64,000 bases of DNA from Theocolax elegans (lineage: Eukaryota > Arthropoda > Insecta > Hymenoptera > Cerocephalidae). The stretch spans positions 56,102,539 to 56,166,538 of the forward strand of contig CM047431.1 in the NCBI GenBank assembly GCA_026168455.1, given 5' to 3'. Under the pieces are notes generated by a model. It was not told the origin of the DNA and searched no databases. It saw nothing but the letters and a program-made list of their open reading frames with translations. The translations under genes and the position numbers were made by a program. Below, in pieces: positions 12,298 to 24,446 of this stretch (positions are counted from its first letter, which is position 1; each line of letters opens with the position of its first letter).

Positions 12298-12468
12298 GGA
12301 CTCGTAATCTGGAGGTCCCAGGTTCGATTCCCGGCCCCGGCCGATTGATACAACCGCCACCGGGAAATGTATTTTCAACAAGTGCTTTCTTAACAAAGAC
12401 ATCGTATGACCTCTATCGCTGATTACCACCGATTTGGGAGTATAAAAAGAGCGACGTTAAAATAAAAA
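12298..12468 (+). mobile_element. tRNA-derived SINE, 5'-truncated copy
   Basis: Begins inside the tRNA-like head at CTCGTAATCTGGAGGTCC and keeps the perfect B box GGTTCGATTCC. The body CAACAAGTGCTTTC..CATCGTATGACCTC is shared with copies at 29287, 44049 and 57956. It ends in an A-rich tail. A 13-bp direct repeat AAAATCATATTTA flanks it (12285-12297 and 12469-12481), so this is a genuine retroposition event with 5' truncation, the usual outcome of target-primed reverse transcription. Confidence 0.85.
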
Positions 12469-12481
12469 AAAATCATATTTA

Positions 12482-15008
12482 AAATTTTCTGTTAAAATGT
12501 CAGCTCATTTAATGAAATAGTTCATGAGATATAGTGCGGTAAATTCATTATGGAAAAAAAATCAGTGTACGAAGTGTCATAATTAATTATAATAGTTACA
12601 TGACATATAAATTGGCTAAAAATTTAAAATAAAAGTTATTAATATAATATAATTTGTTTAAAAAATTAAGAAATGTTTTTAATTGTTATGAAAAAAATAT
12701 TAATTGTTAATATTAAATAGATTTTTTTCAATGTTAACACTGGTCTGCTTAATACTCGATTATATACGTCTAATTAATTAATTCCTAAATTTGCACATAT
12801 CCTCCTATTATAAAATTGAGTGAGCACTCGAATCGAAGATCTCGAACATTGAAAAACTCGAAAATCAATTGAAAACAAAACATCAGTGCGCGTAGCGCGC
12901 CCAAATCCACTAGTAAATTTAACATTCGAGAATCTCGAAAATTGAAATTCTATCTTGAAATTTTTTGAATATCTCGATCTCGATGGGCGAAATATAAATG
13001 AGTGAATTTTGTTGTATTTGTTAGAAAAAATGCAATCGAAGGGGCGCGTTTAAATATATTACTTAATATTCAAGATAATTTCGGTGCTCTCTTTTCTATT
13101 TATTTATTCCACTCAACAACAACGTTTCTTCGCTCAATCAAACCTGTAGTCTTCAAATGAATGATATGCGCTGTTATTAAATAAAAATTGTAAATTGTCA
13201 AGGTCAAATGAAATCATATTTTATTTATTAATCATGAATACTTACTATACTGGCCAGTTTCCAGTCAAATGGCTAGTTTTTGGCTGAAAATATACAGTTC
13301 AGATAAATCCTTTAATTTTTACTTAGGGTTGTTCTGATAAGCAATTATCAAATAGCCTGATGCAAATATAACAAATTAATTGTTTTAAATATTTTTAAAT
13401 GTACTTGTTTACCAATCGAATGCAATGAAATTACAGAAGTATTTCAAGACAACCATATTCATTAATCGTCGAAAGAAAGGGCCTTTAATTTTGGTCAAAC
13501 GATATACCCGTTTATTCAAATATTTTAAAAATAAAAAAATTTGTTTAATTACGACTTTTTACTACAAGCTGTTATAAGTTTAATGTTTACACAAGAAAAA
13601 TCTTTTTTTCTTCTTCCAAGTCATATGTGCGAACATAACGCACTCTCCCTCGATTCCGTTGAAAATCTCGGGATAACAAAGGGCAAATGTATATAATAAA
13701 TTTTGAAAATAATGAAATTTAAACCTTTAATCGCGGTTGAACGTGTGTTCGCGGTGCTAGTGGTGTTAGTTCTCAAAATAACATTTCTTTGCATTAGGTA
13801 ATATAAGTATATCACGTGTATATATATATATATCTTTATACGAAACGAATTTTAATTAATTTTCCACATTATTTTAGCACCGCATGGTAAACATTAGTTT
13901 TACAACGTTTCACTATATTTCTACTTTGCGATGTAATCCTCACACACGTGCGAGCCCGCGTACAATTTAAAAAGGAGAGAAAAAGAAAGGAACACATAGT
14001 CAAACGAACTTGCGTAAATTTGAAATCGCAAGAAGAAGTAAATTCGTAATGTCAATGTCTGCTCCGGCTGCCCTTTTCCATGAAACTTCCGTAATTCGAT
14101 TAAATTTCTAGCTCTGTTTACGAAATGAAGAAAAAGCGATTTAAGCGAATCGCAATTAGAGCGATATTTAAAGGGAAGCGTCTTTTTATACTTTACATTC
14201 AGGATTTTCGATTAAAACGTCTTGGTAAATGTATTCTAGTTTCACCCTATACGCGTTGATTTTTTTTTTTTAAATGCAAAATCTACATTTCATGAACTGA
14301 ACGAGGCCTTGCTTACATGTATAGAAAAAAAAACTAAAAAATTAAATTTTTGCATATATAAAATTACGACGTTGCATATAAGAAATATAAGATTATGTAT
14401 ATGCAATTGTATGTATGTAAGTTACGAAAAAACAGCTATGTATATATGGAGATCGGGTACATTATCGTTTAATTGAAACTGATTAAACGTTCAAAAACTT
14501 ATTACTGAGTAAATTCAATTTAAGGGAAGAGATCGATAAATTTATATACGCGCAAAACGTTGCGAAGAGGTCGTAATTTATTAACCATCTCGAATCGAAT
14601 ATTTTCTTTACACTCTGCATACAGAAACGAATTGTTCAATTTATTATTAGAAACGTTCTCTATTGTATTAACTTGTTTAGTGTATCTCACCCCTACCCCC
14701 TCTCGTAATGCATTTTCATAATACAGTTCCTTACAACTCGCTGTATAGTAATTTAAGTCGGTATATTGTCGTCGTTTTATTTAATTTTAATATAATGTGT
14801 CTCATTAAAAAATTATTATTGTCTTCACAGGGATCTCGTACTTTTATATATTATACCTCGACATTTATAAATTTTTCAAACGTATTTTTCTATTTATATA
14901 TTTTACCTAAATTTTGAAAAGAGGCGCATGCTTCGAAGTGTATCAAGTTTGTATGTATGTTTAAATAATTTTGATACTACGAGAATTAAATAATAATTTT
15001 TTCGAGCG
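12482..15008. other. Gene-free AT-rich stretch
   Basis: I see no supportable gene here. Reading frames at 13621-13815 (minus) and 14708-14917 (plus) are short, of random composition and lack any recognisable domain. Minor features are a TA run near 13820 and a GC-rich patch near 13940-13960. Confidence 0.5.
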
Positions 15009-15115
15009 TAGGATGGCTCGGTCGGTGAACCGTTTGACTCGTAACCCGGTGATCCCGTGTTTGCACTGAGAAATGTATTTTTGCGGACGAATAATTGGTC
15101 CGTCCCTGGTCATTC
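15009..15115 (+). mobile_element. Diverged tRNA-SINE-like fragment
   Basis: GGATGGCTCGGTCGGTGAAC matches the A-box end of the SINE head found at 44049-44264, and a later AAATGTATTTT matches the start of its body. The B-box region is degraded (GTGATCCCGTGTTTGCAC). It is probably an old copy or a related subfamily; no target-site duplication was found. Confidence 0.4.
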
Positions 15116-15284
15116 AAAGTATCAAGATCCGAAAAATTATTGGAAAATATAGGAAAAAATTAAATAGAAACTAAACAATTTTTATTGAATTCTCTTGGTG
15201 CTGGAAACAATATATACAAATTGGTTATTAAAAATAAAATACTCACATTCGTTTATAAACTATTAGTAACGAACAAATATTTGT

Positions 15285-15860
15285 TTGAGTAGCGACTGCT
15301 ACGTACGATTCGGGCCTAACTCGAATCGACGTACATCCACGCGTTCCAACGACCGCACCCGAAGTTCGTCCCAACCGGTCATCGACACCCGCATCGATCC
15401 CATCAGCAAAAATCGGTCAGCATTAGCGCGAGCCACCTCACGATTCGCGACTGTTGCCAAGCGATTCACGCAAGCTTGCAAGTGACACATCAACAAAAGA
15501 ACTAATTAGGAAGGACCCCGCAATTTACACGAGCGCGGAACGACAGAAATCGATAAGCCGTCGAAGTGATCGGACGCGAGAGACGACACAACCTCTGGAA
15601 CGATCGGTCACGTCTTGACCAACTTGGAGTTGCTTCAGTTCCGGAACCAGCAGACGCGAGAGCCTACGACCGACGCGGCGAACACACAACACGCATCATA
15701 ACACTACACTACATTACGGCGGTTCTCTCCAATTTGGGACAATAAATAATTAGTATCAAGGTATACCCCCCGTTTACTCAATAGCGCTTGCCCGTCAAAC
15801 GGCAGCAAACGATATTCCCGCACCCACATCCGTTCCACGGTAAACTATCGTTATGTTTCT
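15285..15860. other. GC- and CpG-rich island, possible solo LTR
   Basis: An abrupt island of higher GC with many CG dinucleotides stands in AT-rich DNA. It starts near TGTTTGAGTAGCGACTGC and contains an AATAAA at about 15741. Both strands have only short open frames (15285-15485 plus, 15299-15496 minus) with no known domain. Sequence of this kind is often an LTR of a retrotransposon, but I could not find matching terminal repeats or a primer-binding site, so a promoter or exon is not excluded. Confidence 0.3.
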
Positions 15861-16300
15861 CATCTTATGAGAGATCATACGTAACACGACGTAAAAAAAT
15901 CATTGCTCAAAAATAAAGAAATATTTTGAAATTGTTGAATACGTTATGTATCAACGAATTACCATTTCTTCAAAATATTGATAAACTTTTTACGTTTTTT
16001 GTTAATTGATGGAAAAGAAGAATCTAGTATGCGAAAGAAAAATGTGATTTACACTCAAGTTTCAATTGTACCGCAGGGTGCACTGTTCAAATACTCATGT
16101 AGTACGGTAAAAAAATGTCTGGGTTATTATCTGCCGTAAAAAATTGAATAAAATATTTTGTTTAATTTTGTTACATAAATGTTTGTTTGAAATTAAAGAT
16201 ATACCTGTTAATTGAAAGAAATAAAAATATTTATTAGAACCATTCAAGGATTGATAATTTTTGATAAACACTAATTCGAGGTTCCAATATAGGTTTAAAA

Positions 16301-16563
16301 GAATTTTTATAAGAAAACTCTTCTTCACGTTTTTTGTACATTCTTCAACACTGAGAAAATAAATAAATCACTATTATATAACCGTAGAATTTTTATAAGA
16401 AAACTCTTCTTCACGTTTTTTGTACATTCTTCAACACTGAGAAAATAAATAAATCACTATTATATAACCGTAGAATTTTTATAAGAAAAATCTTCTTCAC
16501 GTTTTTTGTACATTCTTCAACACTGAGAAAATAAATAAATCACTATTATATAACCGTAGAATG
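16301..16563. repeat. Tandem repeat, 3 x 86 bp
   Basis: Three consecutive copies begin at 16301, 16387 and 16473. Each starts GAATTTTTATAAGAAAA and ends ATTATATAACCGTA. The copies are almost identical (one difference in the AAAACTC/AAAAATC run), which implies a recent local expansion. A CACTGAGAAAATAAATAA word in each unit resembles the end of the TA-flanked MITE family seen elsewhere in the window. Confidence 0.95.
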
Positions 16564-16624
16564 CCTAGTAGAAATTCGTTCGGTTTGTTACCTACAAAAT
16601 ATATAGGCTTTTTTAAGAGGAATG

Positions 16625-16765
16625 GGTAAAAAATATTGACAGTTTATTTCTTGCAATGAAACAATCTTTTTCACTGTGATCGGCTATTTATTAGAATGAG
16701 AGCAACTGTTTCATAACACTTTTCAATTTACCACCTACTTTTAACTTCATAAAAGTAGGTTTATT
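16625..16765. mobile_element. Dispersed repeat, copy 1 (pair with 33570-33720)
   Basis: Shares ordered words with 33570-33720: ATTGACAGT, GCAATGAAAC, TATTAGAATG, AACTGTTTCAT and CACTT.TCAATTTA. It contains a short internal inverted repeat (CAATGAAAC and GTTTCAT). It is probably a non-autonomous foldback element; no duplication at the ends was identified. Confidence 0.55.
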
Positions 16766-18052
16766 CATACTTATTGGATTGAATAATGCGAAATATGAGT
16801 AAGATATTAAATCGATACGAATTTGATTGGTATAAATCAACATTATATAAGTTGTGTGAAAAGCAAGCGTAATAAGTAATTTGTGTTAATAATAATCGAT
16901 TTGGTATGTAGTGTCGGTGGATTTAGGCTTTAGAGAAAAAGAATATCGGAAACTGATTTGAAGTACATTCTAAATTACGAACGATAATTTGAAGTACATT
17001 CTAAAATACGAACGATGTGAACTTCAGCATCATAAATAATGCTGAACAATGCAAAGTCAATTTTTATAGCAAAGTAGCCCATTTTAAATATACTACTAAT
17101 TTCTATGATTTGAAACTACTGAGGCGAAGGGTTTGCGCTTTAGTGGGCAGATAAGCAACGCACATTGTTCAATTAGATATCAATCCGATATGATTTCCAC
17201 GTAAATGTAATAATCCCTGCAATCAATAAGATGACGGTTAAAATCGCATTTCGGCAAATAGTACGCAATTACTTCGATACATTCTAAGCGATTTCGTTAA
17301 AAGTAATTTTTTATAATCGGTTACAATGTTTATTAGTCGTATGATTACACCGATCTTAAACTGCATCATTCGCAGCAAGATTATCAAGTCTCGCGCACTT
17401 GGCCATATTTCAGGTTACGCGTCTTCATTGTAACTCACCTGCAATTGGTATAATAAAACTTTTTTTTATGTCTACGTACGGGTAGAACGTCTTAAGAGAA
17501 TTTGCAGACGCTACAGATAAATCGCGTTGGCCCCTCTTAGTTGTTTCTGTAAATCTATCGTATATAAGGTGCCACGTTTACAATTGATACGATGGACAAT
17601 TTTTCAAGATTCCTTTTAACGTTCTATAGTGCGCAGAGACAAATTCGTTCTCTAAAAAGTATATCTTTACGTTTTCGGATAAAAATTGTAGAAATAGCAC
17701 GGTCAACATTCTGAAAGAAATACTTATGCGTTCCGCCGTCTGGGAAAAATTGTCAATCTCAATGTTCTCAATGCAACTCTGGGGAAAAATTATTTAACGG
17801 CACTTTACCAACGAACTTTTCGACAATTTTTATTTATTTTTTTTCTCCGTATCAAAATTAATTGCGATATGGTTATTAGTAGAGATTAATTGTCTTTTTT
17901 GCTTCTTCGAATGGATATGTCGGTATTGGTTATACTTTTACTTGATCTTCAATCTCTCCTTACGTATATGGGTTTATATCACTTTTCCTACTCTACAATG
18001 TATACAATTTTTAGTCCAAACATTGATCATAAAGAGAAATATGTAGTCCTAT

Positions 18053-18470
18053 ATTTTAGTGGTCGCTGAAAACAAATCTGCAATCGGAATGAATTCAAAA
18101 TGACTATTTGCTCTTAATTTTGTAAATAAAATGCTTAAACGAGTTGAAAAGCCATAGTGAGAGGTTATTAAAGTCGCTTATAAGAACAGATGTGTGATAT
18201 TACAATAAAACCTATATGTATAATGAAAAATTCAAAATAGTCGCTATGTATCTCTGGTTTTATCAAAAAATTCTGAAATAAACTTTTCGGGTCGTTAAAC
18301 ATGTACCTAAAATTCATTTTGCAAACTTTAAATTAAGTAATGCAAAATGGTAACCGTAAAATCCAGATGTTGCGAAAAAATACTTAAATTGACTTTAATT
18401 TTTAATCCGTCACTTATGAATTTCGAAATTCTGATAGAAGATGATTCGTTTTCAGCGACCATAAAAACTC
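18053..18470. mobile_element. Foldback MITE with GGTCGCTGAAAAC termini
   Basis: Terminal inverted repeats GGTCGCTGAAAACAAATC (18062-18079) and GATTCGTTTTCAGCGACC (18448-18465) face each other, with weaker similarity outwards. The 400-bp interior is AT-rich and has no coding potential. Family unknown. Confidence 0.6.
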
Positions 18471-18880
18471 CTGAGTATAAATTTCAAAATTGATTTGAGC
18501 ATTTTTTCGGTACATTTTTGAAACTTTTTTTACCTTAAAATATTTCGTGAAAATTCTCATGAATTTCCATCGCATTTCAAATATAAATTGAAAATAAAAT
18601 TAAAAATATATCGACATTAAATCCATTTCATTGGAAAGGTATACTATTAAGCTTTAATTTGTGAAGTATAACATGTAATAAAAGTGATTACATCAAAAGT
18701 TATTAATGAAAATGACATGACGAGATATATCATCGTCTATTTTTGACTGGTTGCGTTTGTACGAGATATTTCGTCATTGTGAGCGAGATGGTAATAAATA
18801 CCTGCAGTGAAGTAGACGTAACAATGATCTTATTTAATAATTACAACTTTATTTTTCTCAGTTTAGGTCAACGTATAAGT

Positions 18881-19688
18881 ACACGGAGAGAAATATCTTA
18901 TAAGAATGCTAGTTAAATTCAGGAGAAAATTTACCATTAAGTCTTGTAATTGTGGAACTTTGTGATGTTTTGGGTAAATATTACCATTCCTGGTAAAAAT
19001 TACGAAACAATCAAAGCTAATTTATAACGAAAGATAAGCTATAACGTTTACTTTAAATAAATAAAACGCATACATATATAACAAATGCTTATAATGTTTA
19101 CTTTGAAACAGTAGGGAATTTAAACTAAAGAAATTTGTAATGAACAGATTTGTATTTACACTTGTAGATTAAGTGCATGAAAATTATATGGATTTCTTTT
19201 AAATAAGTCATTGGGTATAGAAATAATTGATATTCATAAAATATTATTTATTGAAGTTATTGGCCTACTGTTTGTTACGTATGGGAAGGTAAGGAGCGAG
19301 AAATTGAAAGGAAAAAGCGCATCGATACGGCGGGCGCCTCAGCCCGAAAATTGCTCGACGTATCCTCGCACACCTGAGCCGCTTCTGTCTACATGACACG
19401 TTAGAAATATGCATCAAAATATTTCGGAGAACTGGACCTAGTTGGACATAAACATATATTTAACCTCTCTGGCACTTGCAATCACGCGTGCGCTTATGCT
19501 TGTTTTTCGAGCGGGTACGAACGTACTTTTTATTACCGACAGATCGCTATTTTCGCCTATACCACACTACCACAAGATATCGGGGGAAAAATTACAAGAA
19601 CTTCATGATAAAAATGTCAATAAGATCGGAACACCTCACGATTACCATGAATCTACTGGTAATTTTTATAATATTTTTTTCTCCGTGT
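18881..19688. mobile_element. TA-flanked element with CACGGAGAGAAA ends
   Basis: Ends CACGGAGAGAAATA and TTTTTTTCTCCGTG are inverted repeats directly flanked by TA (18879-18880 and 19689-19690). Another near-end pair, CATTCCTGGTAA and TTACCATGAATC..ACTGGTAA, extends the similarity. At 808 bp it is three times longer than relatives at 48926 and 51005. Its core includes a GC-richer patch (19290-19390) with a hairpin-like GGGCGCCTCAGCCC. Frames at 19211-19396 and 19442-19726 lie inside or across the end and are not recognised. TA duplication points to the Tc1/mariner superfamily in the broad sense. Confidence 0.65.
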
Positions 19689-19690
19689 AC

Positions 19691-20212
19691 TTAATAATAG
19701 TTTTTTTTTATAAAAATGTCTTCTGATTTTTTTACCAACTTTGAAAATGAACTATAAACAGCAAGCTCCGTAGGAGGTATACGATGACTCGACCGATTAA
19801 AATAACATTTCTTTTCAATGAAACAGTCATTTCAATCTTGCATCTTCTTTCTTATTTATTGTTGTTATATTATTAGTATTCCATCATTGCATAGAAGACT
19901 TACTTATAATCTTTGCATTTCGTTGCGAGCGCTTTTATCTCCAATGTCCGTTTTGCAGTAAAACCACATTGTTATATTTTCATCGCATAATTAATTAAAT
20001 TTTTTAACTATTATTAAAATATTTTATTAAATAAAAATTATTCCTAAGATATAGCAGTATAGCGAATGAGCGATCGACGATAAATTCACTATAATTATTT
20101 ATTCATCGTCAACATGAAATTCTATTATTCACAACACTGATGGAACTAATTCTTTGGCTCAAATGCGGCGCGTTTATCTATTAATGCGCAAAGCTTTGTA
20201 TATATATTATAT

Positions 20213-20246
<34 letters not shown>

Positions 20247-23200
20247 AAGTAAATGCGCGAGAAGTCGAGAAATAAATCGTATTACTTAATAGTTTACTCA
20301 CTGTATATGTATAAAATTTATATTTCTGATATAGTAACGTAACACAGTAACGTAACAAAAAATGGACATTAAGAAATAATTATCAATAGTAGGAATTTTA
20401 GTAATATGCGAAAGTTATTATTATTAAATATTTTATTCAATTGATATAAACATTAATCCTAATTGTATTAATTCAATCGCAGTAGAGACAATGTATTTAG
20501 CATTTGATTTTTCAGCAACGATATAATTCGGACTAAGCTAAATTTAATGTTTTTTTCGATCTAAATTTTGTTTTCAACCTGTAAAATGCAAATTCTATAA
20601 TTATTTTTTACACAATAAAAACAATACAAATTTAATATGATATTCTTAAATTTTAATTTTTAACGTACATATAACTATTATTTTTTTTAATTTTAATCTT
20701 ACTCCAGGTATATAGGGATTAATTGTTGGAACTCTAATTAATTATTAATCAATTCATGAAGGACGTCAAGCTCAATTATTTCATTATCTGAAAGGAATTG
20801 ATGGAAAAGATAGTGTAATTATTATTTATTAAAAAGTACACTTAACAGTACTTTGTTTCCATTTTATCGAAGAAACAAATAAACTTATTGGCAAATAGTT
20901 GTAGTAGATCAGGTATGCCAATTTAGTAACAGATTATCCATGTTTTCTGCAAAGAGTTAGCACAGCTTTTCTCTTCTCTTTAACCGGTGAAACAATAAAG
21001 ATACTCCGCATTGACAAACACAAGGACTGAGATACGATTCGCGATGGACTGAATCTTATGTAAAAGAAAAAATAAAGTTTAGCTAAAGTTTTGCTAAACT
21101 TACGTTTAGGAGAACTTTATCTAAACTTAGCCAGTGAAACTGCCAGGTAAAGGTGTGGGGGAGAAGTAAGAGAACAACGCAATTATGCGGTTTAAATTGT
21201 ATTTACGCGGGGAAAAAACAAATAAATTTTTAATATAATAAAAATCCGTTGTCATTATTAATTTACACTTTAATACAATGGTGTTTGTTTATTTAACTTT
21301 TATGTTATAAATAGAAAATTGTTTCTATTTAGAAGAATACAAATTACTTTAGGTAACTATAAGGAATAACTAATACACAAAATTTTAAAATTCACGTATA
21401 AGACTTATATCTAAAAAATACACATTTTTTTTAAATAAGTACTTTCAATTTATCTATACTTTAAATATTTGCGCATTTTCTGTAAATTCCAATGATTCTT
21501 TATCTCTAAATGCGCATAAGACTTAAATATTAAGAATTGTACTTCTATCAGTGAATGTAAAATTTTAATCTATATACCCTGTTTTCGGTCGAGCTTAAAT
21601 ATACTTGACAGTATTAAACAAATGGAGGGTCGGACATTCAACTTAATTATTAATCCTCTTTGGGTTTTAAGTTTTGTACAGTAGACGTTTTGAATAAGAC
21701 TTCACGTATGTGTATACGCACAAAGAGAAATTTCAACTGTAACATCCTATGTTATAAAGGATAATTATATACAAACAGACGGATAAATACTCGGAAAATA
21801 TAAAATTTTAAGTTGAAAAATTTTTATTTTAAAATAATTTGTTAACGATTTTTGATCTATAAATCTTTTTTACGAAAATAAGTCGAATTAATGTTTATGT
21901 GGATTGATTAATTATTCGAATTCTGAATGTAAGTGTTTCAGAAATAGGAAGACTTTTGACGTATTAATTTCTTCCTTCCTCTCCCATTTGACTTAACGCA
22001 CACGCCTCTCTCTGTGTAACTACGAAAATCGATAAATCTTATCGAAAGGAATTTTTACGAGGACGACATCGCGATATTTATTGCGTGTTTTTATGGTCCC
22101 TTGTTGCAAAAATATTAATCCAAAACAAAATGGCCGAAGTAGTAAAATAATGAAAAAACGCGATAAAAAATAGATACACCGAAGCTTTTTTTAAGAGAAA
22201 AAAAAAACAGAAAAGATGGTTTACATTCTATATATCGCCGTTTTAACTATACCCTTTGTTCTTTGCACCTGATGGTTACTTTTATTTTTTCCAGAGAGAA
22301 GAAAAAGTCATTTAGAAAAATCTTTGTTTCTCCTTCTTCTTCTACTTCTGCCTTTTTTTTAACTCACCGGTTATTCTTCCGGGTGTTGAATAAGAAAAAA
22401 GGAAAAAAAAATATTCCTTTGTACGTTAAACGATAGGATTTTTCATTGTTTTGAAAGCTTTCAGTTTAACCGCGGTTAATTGAGAGTATCAGTTTTACTT
22501 TTGACGTGTTTCATTGTCATTTTGAGGTTATGTAGATGTAGGTTAATAGTAGAATTAATAGCGTAGGTTAATAATAAAAGCCGTACTCTTCCTTTTTTGC
22601 GTGAAATAATAAATTTAATACGACAATTTGTATACGTACAACACTCGGTGTAATATAAGTTACGTATCGTATAACAATGTAATAAGAGTTTTTCGTGGAC
22701 ACTTCGATTATCTTTCCATTTAGGGATATAAAAAGATCCGCGTATATATAGCCGTGCCATTTTTCACGGTGGTACTAAAGCGTAAAAAAAAATGGCAACT
22801 GCGAATTAAAATGAAGGCATCGCAAACTCTAAAGAAGATTAATCGCGCAAGCTATTTTAAGTCGGATGAATTTTGACGTTTCACTGTTATTATGTGTCAT
22901 GCATCTTTAATTCGTTCGTACACTGAGGTGTACGAGATTTATGCAAAATAAAGAAATGTTGAAATACAGAACAAAATCATAAGGTAAAAATTGATATTAT
23001 GGGTGTGTACAGTAAATTTCATTATTTTAAAGGTGATACTCGTATTTAAAAACATATCGTTCGATCGAACAATGTGTAAAATTCTATTTGTTTTTTCAAA
23101 TAATTTTTTCAATTATTCGTAAGTAGTACACATTTTACGTTTCGCATCTCTCACATATATATGTATATTCAACTTTCAAGTGGAATCAATAATTTACTTC

Positions 23201-24398
23201 GTGCGTGGTATTAGTCGTGTCCATCCACTTGAGACTTTGTCTATAGTTGCGTTTCACATGTGGATTTAATCATCAATGTTAACGGTTAGAGATTATGTAA
23301 CTCTCAAAATTTTCTTATTAACACTCGAACACTATTTGAACGTTGTGTAACTTTCAAATTTGTTCTTATCTTCAAGTAGTAATTTAAAAATTTAAAACAA
23401 CATTTCTCGACAATTAGTCATAATGTGACCTTGAAATTTAGTACTTTTAAAGATAACGATATGTCGGAGGGAGACAGTGTTTTCGGGATTTTATTTAAAT
23501 TTTAATCTAGCCTTTAATTGATCTCAAAATTATTACGTCTCAGCCGGCTTGTCACTCCTTAAATACGAACAAACGAATGTTCAAGAATTGTATCATTTAC
23601 ATTTCGAGGTTATGTTATACATAAAATTTGTAAATTTCATAATTGTTAACAATGAAAAGTTCATTATTCAACAAATATGGTAAAGAACACAAGTATGATT
23701 AATAATAATTCCACCAACTTTCAAAACAAAAATTTCTTTCTCTCGGTATAGTTTTACATTTTTCACCATTCACCTATAAAATAAAATGACGTATTTTAAA
23801 ATAGTTTTAACGAAAAATCGCCTCTAACTTTTTACCTAATATTTTATTTTTAAAGAGTACTTTAAACTACATGGAATAATTTGTACTCGAGTGGCAATCG
23901 TAAAAAAGAATTGGGTCTATATTTTTACTATTTTTTTTTCAAATTTTTAGCTACACTTCAATTGAGATATTTCATAAAAATAAAAAGTTAACATATTTTC
24001 GTTGCAATGTAATGGTAAAAAGAAGAAAAAAAAAATATGTGGGTCAAATTTTTTTGTTACCTCGTGAAGATAAAAACATGAAAAAGATGGATATTCTATT
24101 ATTTTTTTATTTTACGGAAAGTCGTATAGATATGTATTATTTCTCGGTAATTTTGTGAAAATTTTAACCGTACGTAACAACAAATTTGATTATGTATTTT
24201 TCATCAAATTCACACTGCATCTTAAAAGAAAAATTAGAGGGCCCAAAATATGTAAAAACGTATAGCTTTTACAGGCTCGATCGTTAAGTACTTTAAGAAA
24301 TAAACGATTATAATATTTAAATGTTACTATAAAAATAAATTTTATCCAGTCGGTTCAAAATTGGCTGAGTTATTCAATTAACTTGACTACATACATAT

Positions 24399-24446
<48 letters not shown>

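Noticed and set aside
16301..16563. CRISPR-like array
   Set aside because: The units are contiguous 86-bp tandem copies without unique spacers, in eukaryotic DNA.
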